In this document: one piece after another, positions 46,489 through 58,189 of the stretch
How positions within the stretch are numbered: position 1 is the stretch's first letter
Layout: every line of letters begins with the position of its first letter
Assembly (NCBI GenBank): GCA_963457665.1
Contig: OY735218.1
Location: forward strand, 51,481,181-51,545,180
DNA length: 64,000 nucleotides
From: Thysanoteuthis rhombus
Taxonomy: Eukaryota; Mollusca; Cephalopoda; Oegopsida; Thysanoteuthidae
Reading direction: 5' to 3'
Made by a program: the position numbers and the translations under genes
The notes under the pieces: model-generated
The model's input: only the letters and a program-made list of their open reading frames with translations
What the model was told of the DNA's origin: nothing
Database searches by the model: none

Positions 46489-46682
46489 AGCATGATTCTT
46501 TCATGTGCATGTTGCATGCTTTTCAGTCTATGAGTCTGTCTCTTGGTTAGGTTCCGTGTTTCAGCTCCATAAATAACTATCGGGAGGATGCATTGGTTAT
46601 ATACTCTTCTTTTTAGGATTTTTGGGATCGTCTTGTTTTCGAGGGCTGAGCTTGCTTTGCCAAAAGCTTGCCATCCTATGCA
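46489..46682 (-). pseudogene. RTE-type LINE, 5' side of the U2-like insertion
   Basis: RTE sequence resumes with GCATGATTCTTTCATGTGC and continues through TCTTGGTTAGGTTCCGTG and CTATCGGGAGGATGCATTGG. On the minus strand the frame 46443-46688 encodes WQAFGKASSALENKTIPKIL and RRVYNQCILPIVIYGAETRN, then LTKRQTHRLKSMQHAHERIM, the best-preserved RTE peptide in the window. The 5' end is lost just before the GWQAFG block. Confidence 0.87.
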
Positions 46683-47383
46683 AGTCAATTATTCACTAAT
46701 ATTTGTTAAAGATGTTTGAAGGAATTCATTTTTTACTTAGAATTCTATATAGGGTATTATCATAATGTACTGTATGTGGATGTTATTTTACATTACGCAT
46801 CACTTAATTTTTTAGAAACAAGGTTAAATTACTTAAGTTGCCAAAAAAACGAATCAATAAGGGATCAGTAAGTATAATGTGACTCGTTGTTTGCATCTCT
46901 TGTATTGAGTGCTCACCCATGTGAATGTAAAATCCGTTCTGTGAAAAATAGAGAAATGCTGTTGGCTGGACTGATATTTCAAAGTTAAATTGCATGTTCT
47001 GGGGAATTATTTTGATTCTTGATATAACTTTCTATACAATTTTTTATTAAACTGTTTTCATCCTTGTATATATGCCTATCTTATAAAACTTGTATCTCTA
47101 CTGAATGGTCAATACTTATCTTGAAAAATTCATTGCATTTCATAAGGAAATGTGCAAATACAAATGAGCAGACCCCTGGCTCCTCTAATAAAAAGCATAA
47201 AAAGATATTGGCAAGAAATGAGTTGGTCAAATGCATAAATCAGCCATTTTTATTTTCCCCAATCTGAAACTCTCGCGACAGGAGGCAGTAGTTCTGTGAA
47301 TCAGTGTAAGGAAAGGAAGCCTGCAAAAAAGGGGTAAAATGCATTTCTTTCCTTCTATTCATTTATCAGTTTTATTGAGAATA
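46683..47383. other. AT-rich spacer
   Basis: No recognised gene or element. Confidence 0.4.
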
Positions 47384-47836
47384 TAGGTTTGGTTAGTCAC
47401 TCAGTAGAAACCATCTCATGACTAGAGTCTTTTGGCAGCATACAATGTTGGGGGTGATCAATTAAAAAAACTAAAAAAGGGTAATCAATGAATAAGTTAA
47501 TTCTCTCACCTTTTGTTGGGCAGTAATCACTAAAAGGGTCTTAATTTTCAACAAACAAGTGTGAATGCTGCAGAGCTTGAACTAAGTGATCAGTTCAGCA
47601 TAATCTTACATTGCAGATTGAATCCTCCCAAACACACACTGAAAACCTATTATGGGTTGGGAAAAGACATCTTTTTCTAGACATAATAAGAGGTAAATGT
47701 TTAAGTTTTCAGCTCTCTAACATCATTAGTTTGGTCTGTACATGTAACACGTACATATATTGCCAGTCAGTCAGCCAGCCAGATCAATTTGAAAACAGAA
47801 GAAACCTATGTTGACAGTCTTGGTTGACAGTGTTCA
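47384..47836 (+). mobile_element. family A dispersed repeat, near full length
   Basis: It starts TAGGTTTGGTTAGTCACTCA with TAGAAACCATCTCATGAC. The end, GACAGTCTTGGTTGACAGTG, has lost its GGTTTC. Internal blocks are well kept, including CTCTCACCTTTTGTTGGGCA and AGCCAGCCAGATCAATTTG. Confidence 0.8.
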
Positions 47837-48240
47837 ATATAGTGAACAATATTTCCTTCCCTAAAAAGGTTTATTCCTTCTGTTTATTCATTCGTCTTCA
47901 ATCATCTGGGAAGCACTGTAGGCAACAGGATTCTTTTGTGAAGCCCTCACTTAATATTTGTTGTATTGAAGAGATAAAAAGCAAGTCTTTGGCCACAAAG
48001 ATAGCAGTAAGTAAGGTCGGGCAGATAGGGAGGCCAAAGAATATTATGAATGCATTTTGGCAGTTTTCAATTAGACCAATCTTTCTCTCCATTCATCAGA
48101 AAATGTGAAAGAAATCAGAAAAGGAAATATTTTCAAAAACGTTTTCCCCAATTGGTGTGAAATGATTGACGTGTTGTTTGTGTTATATTTGGAGAAAAAA
48201 AAAATTCTACACGATGCATGCTTTTTGATGTACACATAAA
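47837..48240. other. AT-rich spacer
   Basis: The 94-codon plus frame 47824-48108 has no recognisable domain. No other feature. Confidence 0.4.
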
Positions 48241-48292
48241 TACACGCAGACACACAGGTATTGTGCATGATATATATATTTTGCATGTAGAC

Positions 48293-48378
<86 letters not shown>

Positions 48379-48380
48379 AT
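48241..48380. repeat. (TA)n microsatellite block 1
   Basis: A CACACAGG lead is followed by near-pure TA with two TATTTATA interruptions at about 48327-48340. Confidence 0.92.
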
Positions 48381-48592
48381 GGGTTGGCTTCATGATCAAA
48401 GATTTGGGAGGATTTACCCATCTATTGCAAACTCTCAGGTGACCAGTGAGGCCAATGCAGGAGAGAAGGTCTTTCAGCAGGAGAAAGTCAGGCTGCTGGA
48501 GTGAATTTCTGCCTTACAGTGCTGCTTTTTGCTCTGCACATGGTTTTGGCATGGGACATTACCGATTAGACATTGTGTTGCCATATATCTTA

Positions 48593-48594
<2 letters not shown>
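48381..48594. other. 214-bp unique segment between two TA arrays
   Basis: This GC-richer, non-repetitive segment (for example CAGTGAGGCCAATGCAGGAG and CATGGTTTTGGCATGGGAC) is trapped between two long TA arrays. No open frame or RNA structure is recognised. Confidence 0.6.
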
Positions 48595-48689
<95 letters not shown>

Positions 48690-48771
48690 AACACACACGT
48701 GCATGTAGAGTTGGTATGTGAATATATATTTATCTTTTTATACCAATGTACACACACACACACACACACAC
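48595..48771. repeat. (TA)n microsatellite block 2 plus (CA)n
   Basis: TA-rich to about 48690 with three ACATATAT phase breaks, then ACACACACG, then a second (CA)11-12 at 48749-48771. The minus open frames across it are repeat translations. Confidence 0.93.
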
Positions 48772-49114
48772 TATGAATTTTGTGTCTATAAAAATATATT
48801 GAACCAAATGTTTTTATTGTGTATAGAAATTTAAGGTTGCATATGTTTATGTATACTGATATAAGTACTTCAAAGTCTATGCACATTATATAAAGCATAC
48901 GCATACACTAGTAATGAATTTGATGGCACATACAGAAAAACTTATTCAGCATAAGTAGATTAACCAGAATTCCTCTCATTTATCATAGAGTTTTTCAACT
49001 CCTCAAGTTCTAGCAGATATGGAGTTGGTCAAAAGAGGTTACATTTACTTTTCAAAGTAGTTTGGGAGAAATAGAAAACAGAGTCTTATATGCAGTCAGA
49101 TAAAATATTTGTAA
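48772..49114. other. AT-rich spacer
   Basis: No recognised gene or element. Confidence 0.4.
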
Positions 49115-49622
49115 TAGTGTGTTTGTATCTTTTGGTTAGGTTCCATGTTTCAGTTCCATAGGTGCCTATTAGGAGGATGCATTGGTTGTATCCCTTCCTT
49201 TTCTGGACAAATGAAATTTTCTTGTTCTTGAAGATTGAGTTTGCTCTACCAAAAGTTTGTTTTCTTTGGGTGATCCTTCACTTGATTTGTTCTTCTTTCA
49301 AGGGTTTCATAGAGATCCATTGTCCTCAGTAGATATAGTGGTCTACTTTCTCTAATTCTGCATTTTCTATTGTTGTTTTCTTGTCTTCAACGTGTTTATT
49401 GTACATGACATTTGTTTTTCTGAAGTTCATGAGGAAACCAACTTAGGTATTTGCCGTCTATTCTGATTTCCTCATTTTCCCAGTTTAGATTTTGGAAGAT
49501 CATTTCAGTGCAGGTTGTGAAGAGTATAAGTGAGCTGGTATCACCTTGTCTTACTCGTTTTTGGAGCTGAATGGGCTCAGAGTATTTATCCTGATAAAGG
49601 AACTGCTATCTCATACATGCCT
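49115..49622 (-). pseudogene. RTE-type LINE, inverted upstream segment with deleted RT core
   Basis: Minus-strand translation gives QKRVRQGDTSSLILFTTCTE (the RG.RQGD..SP.LF motif of the RT palm), FQNLNWENEEIRIDGKYLS, then VGFLMNFRKTNVMYNKHVED, TTIENAELEKVDHYIY, FGRANSIFKNKKISF and YNQCILLIGTYGTETWNLTK. GKYLS joins directly to VGFLMNF, so the block holding the catalytic FADD/YADD box is deleted. It is the only copy here reaching into the RT palm. It abuts an oppositely oriented segment of the same element at about 49625. Confidence 0.87.
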
Positions 49623-49624
49623 TA

Positions 49625-49925
49625 TTGAATGATGGAAAGAACACAAGAAAGCCCAATATATTAGAGGAAAAACAGGAGTCCAAGATATCATAAAATCCAT
49701 TAGAAAACTCAAATGACAACAGGCATGTCATGTTGCGAGAATAGCTGGAAACTGCAGGACATTACATCATGGATCCCAAGAGATAACATGTAAAACCTTG
49801 TCCAACATGACATAGGATGCTGAAACAAACTAGATAATTTTATAAAGTATTGGCTCTGCTATGCCAATGATAGAGAGGTGTGGCAAATTTTGGGGAAGGT
49901 CTATATCCAATGTTAAACATATATC
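49625..49925 (+). pseudogene. RTE-type LINE, forward 3' segment
   Basis: Plus-strand translation gives KAQYIRGKTGVQDIIKSIRK, a THVMLRE-type relic of HVARMAD, and LDNFIKYWLCYANDREVWQI-like pieces broken by stops. It supplies the part of the LINE immediately downstream of the inverted segment at 49115-49622. Confidence 0.8.
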
Positions 49926-50066
49926 CAATGCTAAACAAAATTATAAGACAGGTTTTATCATTTACTCAGAGCCTGAGGTCACAATGGTCAGACTTTTCTG
50001 TCTGGTGAATGTAATAAAGTGTTGTTATCAGAAGTTAGAAACTTAAAAATATTGACCTTTATTTTA

Positions 50067-50072
50067 TGTATA

Positions 50073-50105
<33 letters not shown>

Positions 50106-50106
50106 T
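50067..50106. repeat. (TA)n microsatellite
   Basis: About 40 bp of TA with one CATA break. Confidence 0.9.
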
Positions 50107-50928
50107 TCACTATATACTTGATATATACTTGACTATGGTATAGAAATTTAATGATATTATCCTGAAATAATTCCACTCAACACACATTGGAAAAGAGATC
50201 ATAAAACTTGGAATGTTTATCTTGTGGAAAATTCAAACACAACAACGCATTTGTTAAAAATTGATCCTGTGACCGCGGTTGAGATAGGTAAAAGAAAAGA
50301 CTACAGAGAGGATTGAAAGGAACTTGATTGAATTTATAGAGTTGCTTATAAGGGTAAATCAAAAATAAAATAACCTTTTCATTGAATCCGTGCACATTTC
50401 TTCGCATGAAACAAATCCTTAATTTAGGTATGACATCTCCATGGTGACCCTAGTCGATTTGTTTTCTGTTTTTCAATGTTTTGATATTTTTTCAGGAATT
50501 TTTGCCACGAGAGAGCTCACGAATGGACCTTTTTTGTATTTTGTGGTGTTTCAGGTTTACTTTTATTTATTTATATTTTCCCATTTTTACTTATTCATTT
50601 ATTGATTTTCCCGCTAGTTTTTCAGTCGTGCTTAAGTGTTTTTTGTAAGGTCCCATTTTGAATATTTTAGTTTTTCTTTTTCCTTGGACTTTCTAGCTTT
50701 TTTTTTTACTTTGCTGATTTTTTTTTTCTCCTTTTAGTATCATTTCCTCCCCTTTATTACCACAAAACTGTTTTATAAGTTCAGCATTTTCTTCCAGTGA
50801 TTGTTTTTACTTCACCTCCTTCGAAAGTTCCAGTTGTAAATAAAGGCTGAATACTCATAAAATCTTTTAAATTAGAGGCATAGAGACACAAACAAAGCAG
50901 CTATACAACTATGAACAATATAAAAAAC
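50107..50928. other. AT-rich spacer, T-rich part
   Basis: A T-rich stretch at about 50460-50760 resembles a degraded oligo-T region; no gene or element is recognised. Confidence 0.4.
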
Positions 50929-51373
50929 AAGTCTGCTTAGTCACTTGATAGATACTGTCACGTGACCAAAATCTTTTCGTTGCAGTCTGTGTTAGGGATG
51001 CTCAATGAAAAAAAAAATTGGAAAAATGATAGTTATTGAATAAGTTACTTCTCTCACATTTTGTTGGTCTATTATCACTGAAAAACATCCAAATTGTCAA
51101 AAAAAAAGCATAAACATTGCTAGTCATAAACTATGGGACAAATTTAGCATAAAATTACATTGCTAATTGAGCCCCTCACTAAAAACCTATTTGGAAATAT
51201 AACAAAGATTTTTTCAAAAATTTTTTCCAAACATGATTAGGATTAAATGTATACATTTTCAGTCTCCAAGCTATATTGATATGCCCAGCACAGATGACAC
51301 AGACATACATACACCGCCAACCAGACTAACTTAAAAACTGAAGAAACTTAGACAGTTTTGTTTGATGGTTTCA
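50929..51373 (+). mobile_element. family A dispersed repeat, near full length
   Basis: It starts AAGTCTGCTTAGTCACTTGA with TAGATACTGTCACGTGACC, and ends TTTTGTTTGATGGTTTCAAG. The complete block order is kept. Confidence 0.78.
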
Positions 51374-52782
51374 AGCAGATCTCAACTTTTGCAGAAATCA
51401 AGTTGAGCAGGTTATTTAATTTTTTTAATCATTCAAAAACTGAATGTAATCCATAAGAATGGGAATTTTGCATCATGATTTATTACTAATACCAAAATAG
51501 GAACAATAAAAATATTGAACCAAACTTTATTCTCACAGATTGTTCAGTTCATTCGTAATGGAGGCAGCATTAAACAGAGAACAGAAATCTTAGCAAAAAA
51601 GTGCTCTGGTTTATTTGTTCAATTTTCTTTCTGTTAGAGAAAATTTTATAGATTACTTGATAACCCTGTCAGATACTGGGTCACTAATCAGTGTGAAAGC
51701 AACATGGAACTCCACAATATTATTTTTCAGTTGCAAATCCCTCGGACTTTTTGCATTCTTGAAGTTTTGATATTTTAGGAGTACAGTAATGCAACACCTC
51801 TGGCTAAAATGCACTTTTGGTAACTTAAAGGTCACATAGAGATAATCAAAATTAAAATTTTTGAATTATATTGATTTTCATATAATCTTCTGCAATCCAT
51901 TTATATTCTTTCTGGCTTTGAGGTTGATGTAAAAAAAATGTATAAATAGCGAAAAGTGAACATTCTCACCTGGATTTGAATAACATAGGTATGGTATCAT
52001 TTGTACTGATCTCCTTGTGACCAAGATAATGCGGTCACTATGAAAATGTTATTATTTGAGGATACAAACAGAGGTTTATGATAATGATTGTACAGTACCA
52101 TGAAGCATGGGCATCTGCTGCCATTTCCATGGAGGGCAGGCTGAGGGTAAAGGATATATTTCCGGGGTCGGGCAATAGGATATGTTTAGAATATATATAA
52201 GTGGTAACCCTGATGGGCATTCAAGTTGCAGGAAAGGTGCTGCACGTGTTATCATTTGTAGTGTAAGTAAGTAGAGCCCTTTGTATGATCCAAAAGTCAG
52301 TTAGTACACTTGACTATTGACAGAGACATATGATCTCGTCCCTATGACATTATGTTGCAAGCACCAGTGAATACTAATTCAGTCTTCTTATAAGGGAAAA
52401 TTAAGTTGGAGTTACTTGAAAAAATTGTACTTTATTGATTCCAACTTTTAGATCCTCTCGCTGATTTGAGGGGGGGGGGATCCCTACAAGTTTATGTATG
52501 TTGAATCAATTCACTTTTTCATTCAAGAAAAATTGATGATGAGGACGACTCATTTCTCTCTGTAAGCACGGCATTATTTCTTCATAAATATCTCATTTCT
52601 TTTTTTATTCTGAATCTTTATGTTGATTATAAAAAAAGAATCGAAATAAAACTGATATGTTAATTTCAGAACCGATTTTTTCCTTTGGCTCTCAAAATGT
52701 GCAAATATACAATGTGGGCCACATACTGATAAGTTTGGATGCCACTGTCCTTAATCATAAAATCATCTAATGAAACATAAAT
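51374..52782. other. AT-rich spacer with a G10 run
   Basis: A run of ten G residues occurs at 52470-52479, unusual in this AT-rich setting. No gene or element is recognised. Confidence 0.45.
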
Positions 52783-53181
52783 AGGTCTGGTTAATCACTC
52801 AAGAGGAATGTGATCAATACCTTTTGGCAGCATGCTATCTTGATGGTGATCAATTGAAAAAAATCAAAAAATAAGTTAAAGAGGTTATCACTGAATATAT
52901 TTCATCTCTTGCCTTTTGTTGAATCACTAAAAAGTCTCAATTTTTGAAAAACTATTAGAGCAACTAATTTAGCAAAAGCTCACATTGTAAATTGAACACT
53001 CACACTAAAAATCTATACTTGGGAAAATTTCCAAAAAACAAAAATTAACATTTTTTTTTTAGACATGATAAAAAATAAACATTTAGATTTTCCATTGGTG
53101 TGGCCTATACATAATTAGATAACTTACCAGAATCATTCAAAAACTGAAAAAATCTATGTTGACCTGTGTTGAGTTTCTAAT
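52783..53181 (+). mobile_element. family A dispersed repeat, near full length
   Basis: It starts AGGTCTGGTTAATCACTCAA and carries GGCAGCATGCTATCTTG and GCTCACATTGTAAATTGAAC. It ends near GTGTTGAGTTTCTAATG, with the inverted end largely lost. Confidence 0.75.
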
Positions 53182-54471
53182 GAAAAGTTTTTTGAGATTT
53201 AACTTCCAGTACCCTGTCAGTGCTTTATTCACTAAGCTGCAAGTTTGCAAACAATTGCAATCACTGAGCAATAACACGTTTGAATTTTGAAGTTGTTTTG
53301 TTATGTTGGTTTCATGTCAATCAAAGTCAAATATAAGCAGTGACAAAAGTAACAGGCCATTGAAAGTGCCCTTAAAAAGGATGCAAAGAAATGAAGATTA
53401 AATCTGCTGATTGTGAGCCTTACTTATCAAACCAGCAAGCCACTGATTCAAGTAAAAGCAGGTTTTACACGTAAGAGGAATCAAAGAGGTTGAATTCAGA
53501 AATAATCAAGATGCAACAATGACACAGAACTATGTAAGCAACTTGAGATGATCTTTTGTGAAAATCAATGCCTTTCAAACTTTTTTGGTCTGATCCTGTA
53601 GACAGAATTGGGCGGGGGTCCTGATGACCCTCAAAATGGAAACATAGTTAAGATATTTGTTCATTTACTTTTATTTGATAAATTTCTCTCGATTTTACTC
53701 ATAATCGAATACAAGTATTGGATGTAAACAGACTGGAATAAAATGAGTTTCCATACATTTGTAGATGGATTCACAACTTTTCCCTGGTTACGGATATTTG
53801 ATGACACTTAATTTTCTGAAATTGTGATGTTAATATATCTACACTTTTTTTTTTGCTTTTGACATTTTTTGAACGTTTCTCATATTTCTTTGTCATGTTT
53901 TTTACATTTTTGTTTTGTTTTGTTTTGTTTGAAAAAATCCCACAACCTCCAGGAGCATTTCTGTATCCCACATTTGGTCAACATATTGGTTTGGGAACTC
54001 TGGTGTGAAAAGGGTCTCTTGAATGACTCCTTCTTGGACAACATCCAGAATAACAACAGTTAAATGGAGACTGGCACCTCCCTATTTTTGGCGAGCACTT
54101 TAAATCAAAAGAAAGAAAGGATGAGATTTAATGAAGAGATTTCAGTCTTGCCAAAGTAAATTTGAACAAAGCAGCCACTTTCACTTTCACTTTCACAATT
54201 AGAATGAAATAACAGACCACAAAGAATCTGTTTAGAAAGAGTCTAGTCTGAAACCATTAGTGAAACTGTATTTTTAATTTGCCCTTAACGATTTTCAGAG
54301 TGCTCAATTGTTGACTTGAAATGTTTTAGTCGTGTTTTTCTTGAAATTAATCGTTTCCAAAGTTTTGTTATTTACTAAGTTACTGTCTAATTCAATGGTC
54401 AGAATATGTCTTTCCTCCCAAAACAATCTTATTTTTCTGAAAAATGTTGGTTTTTTTTTATCTAAATGTCC
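53182..54471. other. AT-rich spacer with simple repeats
   Basis: (TTTTG)n at about 53908-53930 and (CTTTCA)3 at about 54179-54197. A hAT-terminus-like CCTTTCAAACTTTTTTGG near 53573 has no partner. No gene is recognised. Confidence 0.5.
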
Positions 54472-54780
54472 ACTCTAATGATGTAATGGTTAGAACATTT
54501 CCCTTACATGTGATCATTTGCCGGTTCAATTCTCAGTATGAGCAAAGAGCACGAAAAACTCTTCATAGTATAAACTTCCCAGCACACTCAGCAGCAAACT
54601 GAGTACACTTTAAGCTGTGTGATTTGGGTGGAAGGCATGTATTATCTGTCTTACAATTGGTTGCGTCTGCACAAGACAAAAGCAAGTGTGCCTTTGGTAC
54701 TGGGAGATAAGTGAGTATGTGTCTTTTCCCGCTGCAGATGACATCAGTAGTGTAAAAAGAAAGACAAAACGAGATTAAAT
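54472..54780 (+). mobile_element. tRNA-headed SINE, second copy
   Basis: The head has ATGTAATGGTTAGAACATTT (A-box region, 54481-54500), an anticodon-loop-like CTTACAT (which would read UAC, tRNA-Val-like) and CCGGTTCAATTCTCAG (B box, about 54520-54535). The body shares CACTCAGCAGC-AA-TGA-TACACT and TAAGCTGTGTGATTTGGGTG (54582-54635) with the SINE at 12073-12386. Target duplications are not evident, and the 3' end is estimated. Confidence 0.72.
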
Positions 54781-55367
54781 GAAAGTTGAAAGTTTGTTTT
54801 GTACCATTCTTCCAAGTCGGAAGGGAATGTTCTCTCAAATAATCAATACTCAAAATACTGACTTTTTATATGTGCTCTGATACTGACAATCTCATTTGTG
54901 TGACACACCACTATATTTTTATTTATATAGAATCATATTATATCTTTAAATCAATTTTAGAGAGTTCTATACATTGATTAAAATGTATTCTCACATTGGA
55001 TCATAACTGAAAAAATTACAGAGTAAGGTCCGAATAATTGAGGCACATTTAGTACCTGGGAGGGTTTTGAGGAGGTTTAGTCAAGCTTAAGGGAAAACTC
55101 ACCTACCTGCAGTAGGGAGTATTTATGACTGGTTTTTGCCATTGCTTTAACTATGTCATGGGAACAGTTGTTGATTGATACTGCTATAGAATGTTTTTTC
55201 TTCTGTGATGATCTAGAGAAAATCAACATTGAAATTTTCATGTTTTATCATCTATTTTTATCAGACGAAGCATTGTAAACCGTAATTTTTAATCAATTAA
55301 TCTTATGGAATGGAGAGTAGGTTTAAGGGTTAGAATTGATCTTCTGACAAACTTTTTTTTAAGAGTT
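54781..55367. other. AT-rich spacer
   Basis: No recognised gene or element. Confidence 0.4.
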
Positions 55368-55450
55368 CCCATAGCTCATGTAGTTAAAGCAGCTTAGGCA
55401 TTTATCAGGCTTCCTTAGACAAAAGATATGTGAAGTTGAATCTCATCAGG
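55368..55450 (+). mobile_element. possible tRNA-type SINE head
   Basis: CCCATAGCTCATGTAGTTAA, then AAGCAGCTTAGGCATT and GAAGTTGAATCTCATCAGG, give A- and B-box-like motifs at a somewhat long spacing. There is no recognisable SINE body after it, because RTE-derived sequence follows within 50 bp. Confidence 0.4.
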
Positions 55451-55494
55451 AGCTTATTCTTCATTTTCACTTTACTCTGTATGCACACTTCGGG

Positions 55495-55640
55495 TATCCA
55501 TGATATTAGTTGTGATACCCTGCAGTTGTCAGACATTTTTGTAACATGACTGGCCAATTGCAATTTTAGTTTTCAACAGCCTTTTTTATGATAACTCTGT
55601 TTCCCGTTTGTTTTCTTATATGATGTACCTTTTTGATCTC
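55495..55640 (-). pseudogene. RTE-type LINE fragment (C-terminal/3' region)
   Basis: TATCCATGATATTAGTTGTG, CTGCAGTTGTCAGACATTTT, GTAACATGACTGGCCAATTG and GATAACTCTGTTTCCCG align in order with 45460-45600 of the RTE copy. It is heavily diverged. Confidence 0.65.
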
Positions 55641-56605
55641 TTGACATCATAGTCAAAAATCAATGATAATTGAGATTTTTGTTGTGTAATTTCATATTAG
55701 GATAATATTACAAACAATTTCATTGATAAAATCCAACAGAATTCTTATGAGAGATGGACATATAAGCAGTTATCAGTTTTTAAGTCCGTAATGATATTCA
55801 ACCCAATAACTGCAGAAGGTGGCAGAAGTGTTATAGTTATCTATTGAAGCCCTTATTCATTGCAAGATAAAAACCTTGACTTACAGACTGAGTTGCCAAC
55901 AATCCCAATAAAACAGACATCTTATTGGGTTAAAGAATTTTGGCCATCCATACTTCATGGGTCAATGCAGTGACATTACTAGGGTTGTTATTACCCAAGG
56001 TGGTAACTCAAAAAATTTTTTGCACTAAATCAACTTGGAAAATATCAAAAAATGTCAAAATGCACAGAAAAACAATTAACCTTTTCATAGCCATTTTCAA
56101 TAGTTGAAAAAGGCCAGAAAATAACTAAAGATTGGCTTTAATTGCATGAAAATAGCGCTATAAGTAGCAGCAAATATTGAATTTTTGTGCTGCTAAAACA
56201 TTGTGGGGTCACCTGTCTGTGGGTCAATGTCAAAACCCTTTATCAACAGCAAATTTTTGAGTGGTATTCAATAGGTTACCTAAGATCTCCAGTCTCTGAA
56301 CATTTACCCGAGAGATTTATCTGTTATATCAACAAATGCTAGATGAATCCAAAGCCTGGGGATATTGTGTTTACTATAAACAAAGATTCAGCTTCAAATC
56401 TCTTGATGAATCTTATTGGAGTCCTGTTAGCACGCAAACCTAACCCTCTATTCTCTTGGTACTAAACAGGAATGTGGTTCGGACACTGCCATTGTTCAAT
56501 CCTGTATCTTTCTTCTATTTTCATTTAAAGGATTCTACCCTGAAATAGTTTGAATGTTCGTCCCTTATGAATTCACGAGTCAAATCTTTCCAGCTTAGAT
56601 TTGAT
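55641..56605. other. AT-rich spacer
   Basis: No gene or recognised element over about 960 bp. Confidence 0.4.
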
Positions 56606-57141
56606 GATTACAAAGTCTGTCCAAAAAGTACCCAGCAATTTAATATTAAAAAAAAAATAGCCTACCTAGGCTAATTGCACCTTGGTTTCCATCAAAGTTC
56701 TGCCCTTGGAAGTTCGTACAGCTATTTCAATTTTCAAAACCTTCTGCAATGTCCTCTTTCAGGATCGTCATCAGCTGCCTGATTGAATTCTCCTAAATCT
56801 TGTTCATGATCACTGTGAGCCTGTAGGTTGGAGAGGGTAAGCATGTAAATTGAGAGGGGCAAAGGAGAGGCATAGAAGGGGGTTTACAGATGATCTTTCT
56901 AAAAACCCTGTGGGAAACACGCAGAATAGACTGATTCGGTCATTGTGAATGCAACGGTCACACAATGAACAAGCTCACTCAATAGCATCTCACTGTCAAC
57001 TGAGTAACCCCACTGAAGGGCCTTTGTTCACATACATGCACTGGGGTCCGTTTTGATTAGATACTAAATTACTTTAATTCTACGCAATCAGTTCTTGAGA
57101 TATTCAAAATGGCTAGTTTCTTTCTGGACAGGCTTCATATC
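56606..57141 (-). mobile_element. mariner-type deletion derivative (SETMAR/GVQW-like relic)
   Basis: The left end GATTACAAAGTCTGTCCAAA continues AAGTACCCAGC. The right end GCTAGTTTCTTTCTGGACAG continues GCTTCATATC, whose reverse complement matches the left, giving inverted ends of about 28 bp. On the minus strand, TILKEDIAEGFEN followed out of frame by SCTNFQGQNFDGNQG resembles the F..C...W..C....G.YFEGD C-terminus of mariner transposases, and a start-like FTMTESV lies near the other end. The centre of the gene is missing. It shares about 90 bp with 58190-58430. Confidence 0.6.
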
Positions 57142-58189
57142 ATGGATGAGTGCAGAGGAAATGATTTGAACTGTATCTGTGCTATAATTATGATATATGA
57201 AGAGAAGAAAATAGTATTCTTAACATGGTTATCTCCCTTGAAAAATTTATATACAATTAGATGTATCGATCAACTTATATGTGCAATTGACTGAAAAATT
57301 CTATATATATTCATATATTTGTTCATATATGAATACAAACATATCTCTATGAACATTAGGTGTCTGTATGTTTATGTTTATAGATATTCATGTATAATAT
57401 TCAAATGTATACGGAAAAATTTGAATAGGTTCCAGGTGCCTGTTTATAAATGGAACTCAAGTCTCGATTGAGTCAGACCATTAAAACCATTAGCGCCAAA
57501 ATCGTGGGACTGGAAAATCTCATGAAGTTAATCGGCATGACAACAAGGTTTAACCATTGAAAAGGAAAAATGAGTCCATCCAAGACTTCCAGACACTAGA
57601 TCATGGTAAGATAACAAACGAAAATATTCATCCAATATGAGTATTTATCTTTTACCACAATGGAATGAATTATTTATCAACTGATTAGAAATCAGACAGT
57701 TTTAAGCTTTTCTGAAAAACAATTTGCGTAATTGTTTTTTAACAATCAGTGACTTCAAAACAAATAACCATCAAGGCAGATCATCTATATTAAAAATGTA
57801 TTTTTCATTACCATCATAAAATTTTTTCTAGAAACCTTTTATCATTAGATGGATGGCTCTAATGCTGTTTTTATCTGATGAAAAAAGGATATGGTATGAT
57901 GGTGGTTCAGAGGATTACACCTAGTGAATACAATGGAGGTCCTTGATTTGAACTCATTTGCCATTCTAACAAGTTTTAGCAAGACGTTTTTCACTATTTT
58001 ATTCGATGAAAGAGAAACAACTTGCAAATTATTGTACAGCATGAGTGCCTCTTATCAAAAGCACCTAGGATCAGAAGAGTTTCGGATTTCAGATAACTAG
58101 CACATACATAATGAAATACATTGGGGATGGGGGCCTGTGATGTTAAAGGAGTATTTTTGTTTCCTTACTGTATGTTTATCATTCATGCG
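57142..58189. other. AT-rich spacer
   Basis: No gene or recognised element. Confidence 0.4.

Noticed and set aside
53566..53640. hAT-like terminus CCTTTCAAACTTTTTTGG
   Set aside because: No right terminus and no target duplication could be found within 1 kb.
54179..54197. Tandem (CTTTCA)n, complement GAAAGTGAAAGTGAAAGTG, resembling an interferon-response element
   Set aside because: In an AT-rich desert without a gene, a three-unit hexamer is better explained as a simple repeat.
57862..57960. tRNA-like GGTTCAGAGGATTACACC and TTGATTTGAACTC
   Set aside because: The B-box-like and A-box-like motifs are in the wrong order or spacing on both strands, so no tRNA or SINE head is supported.
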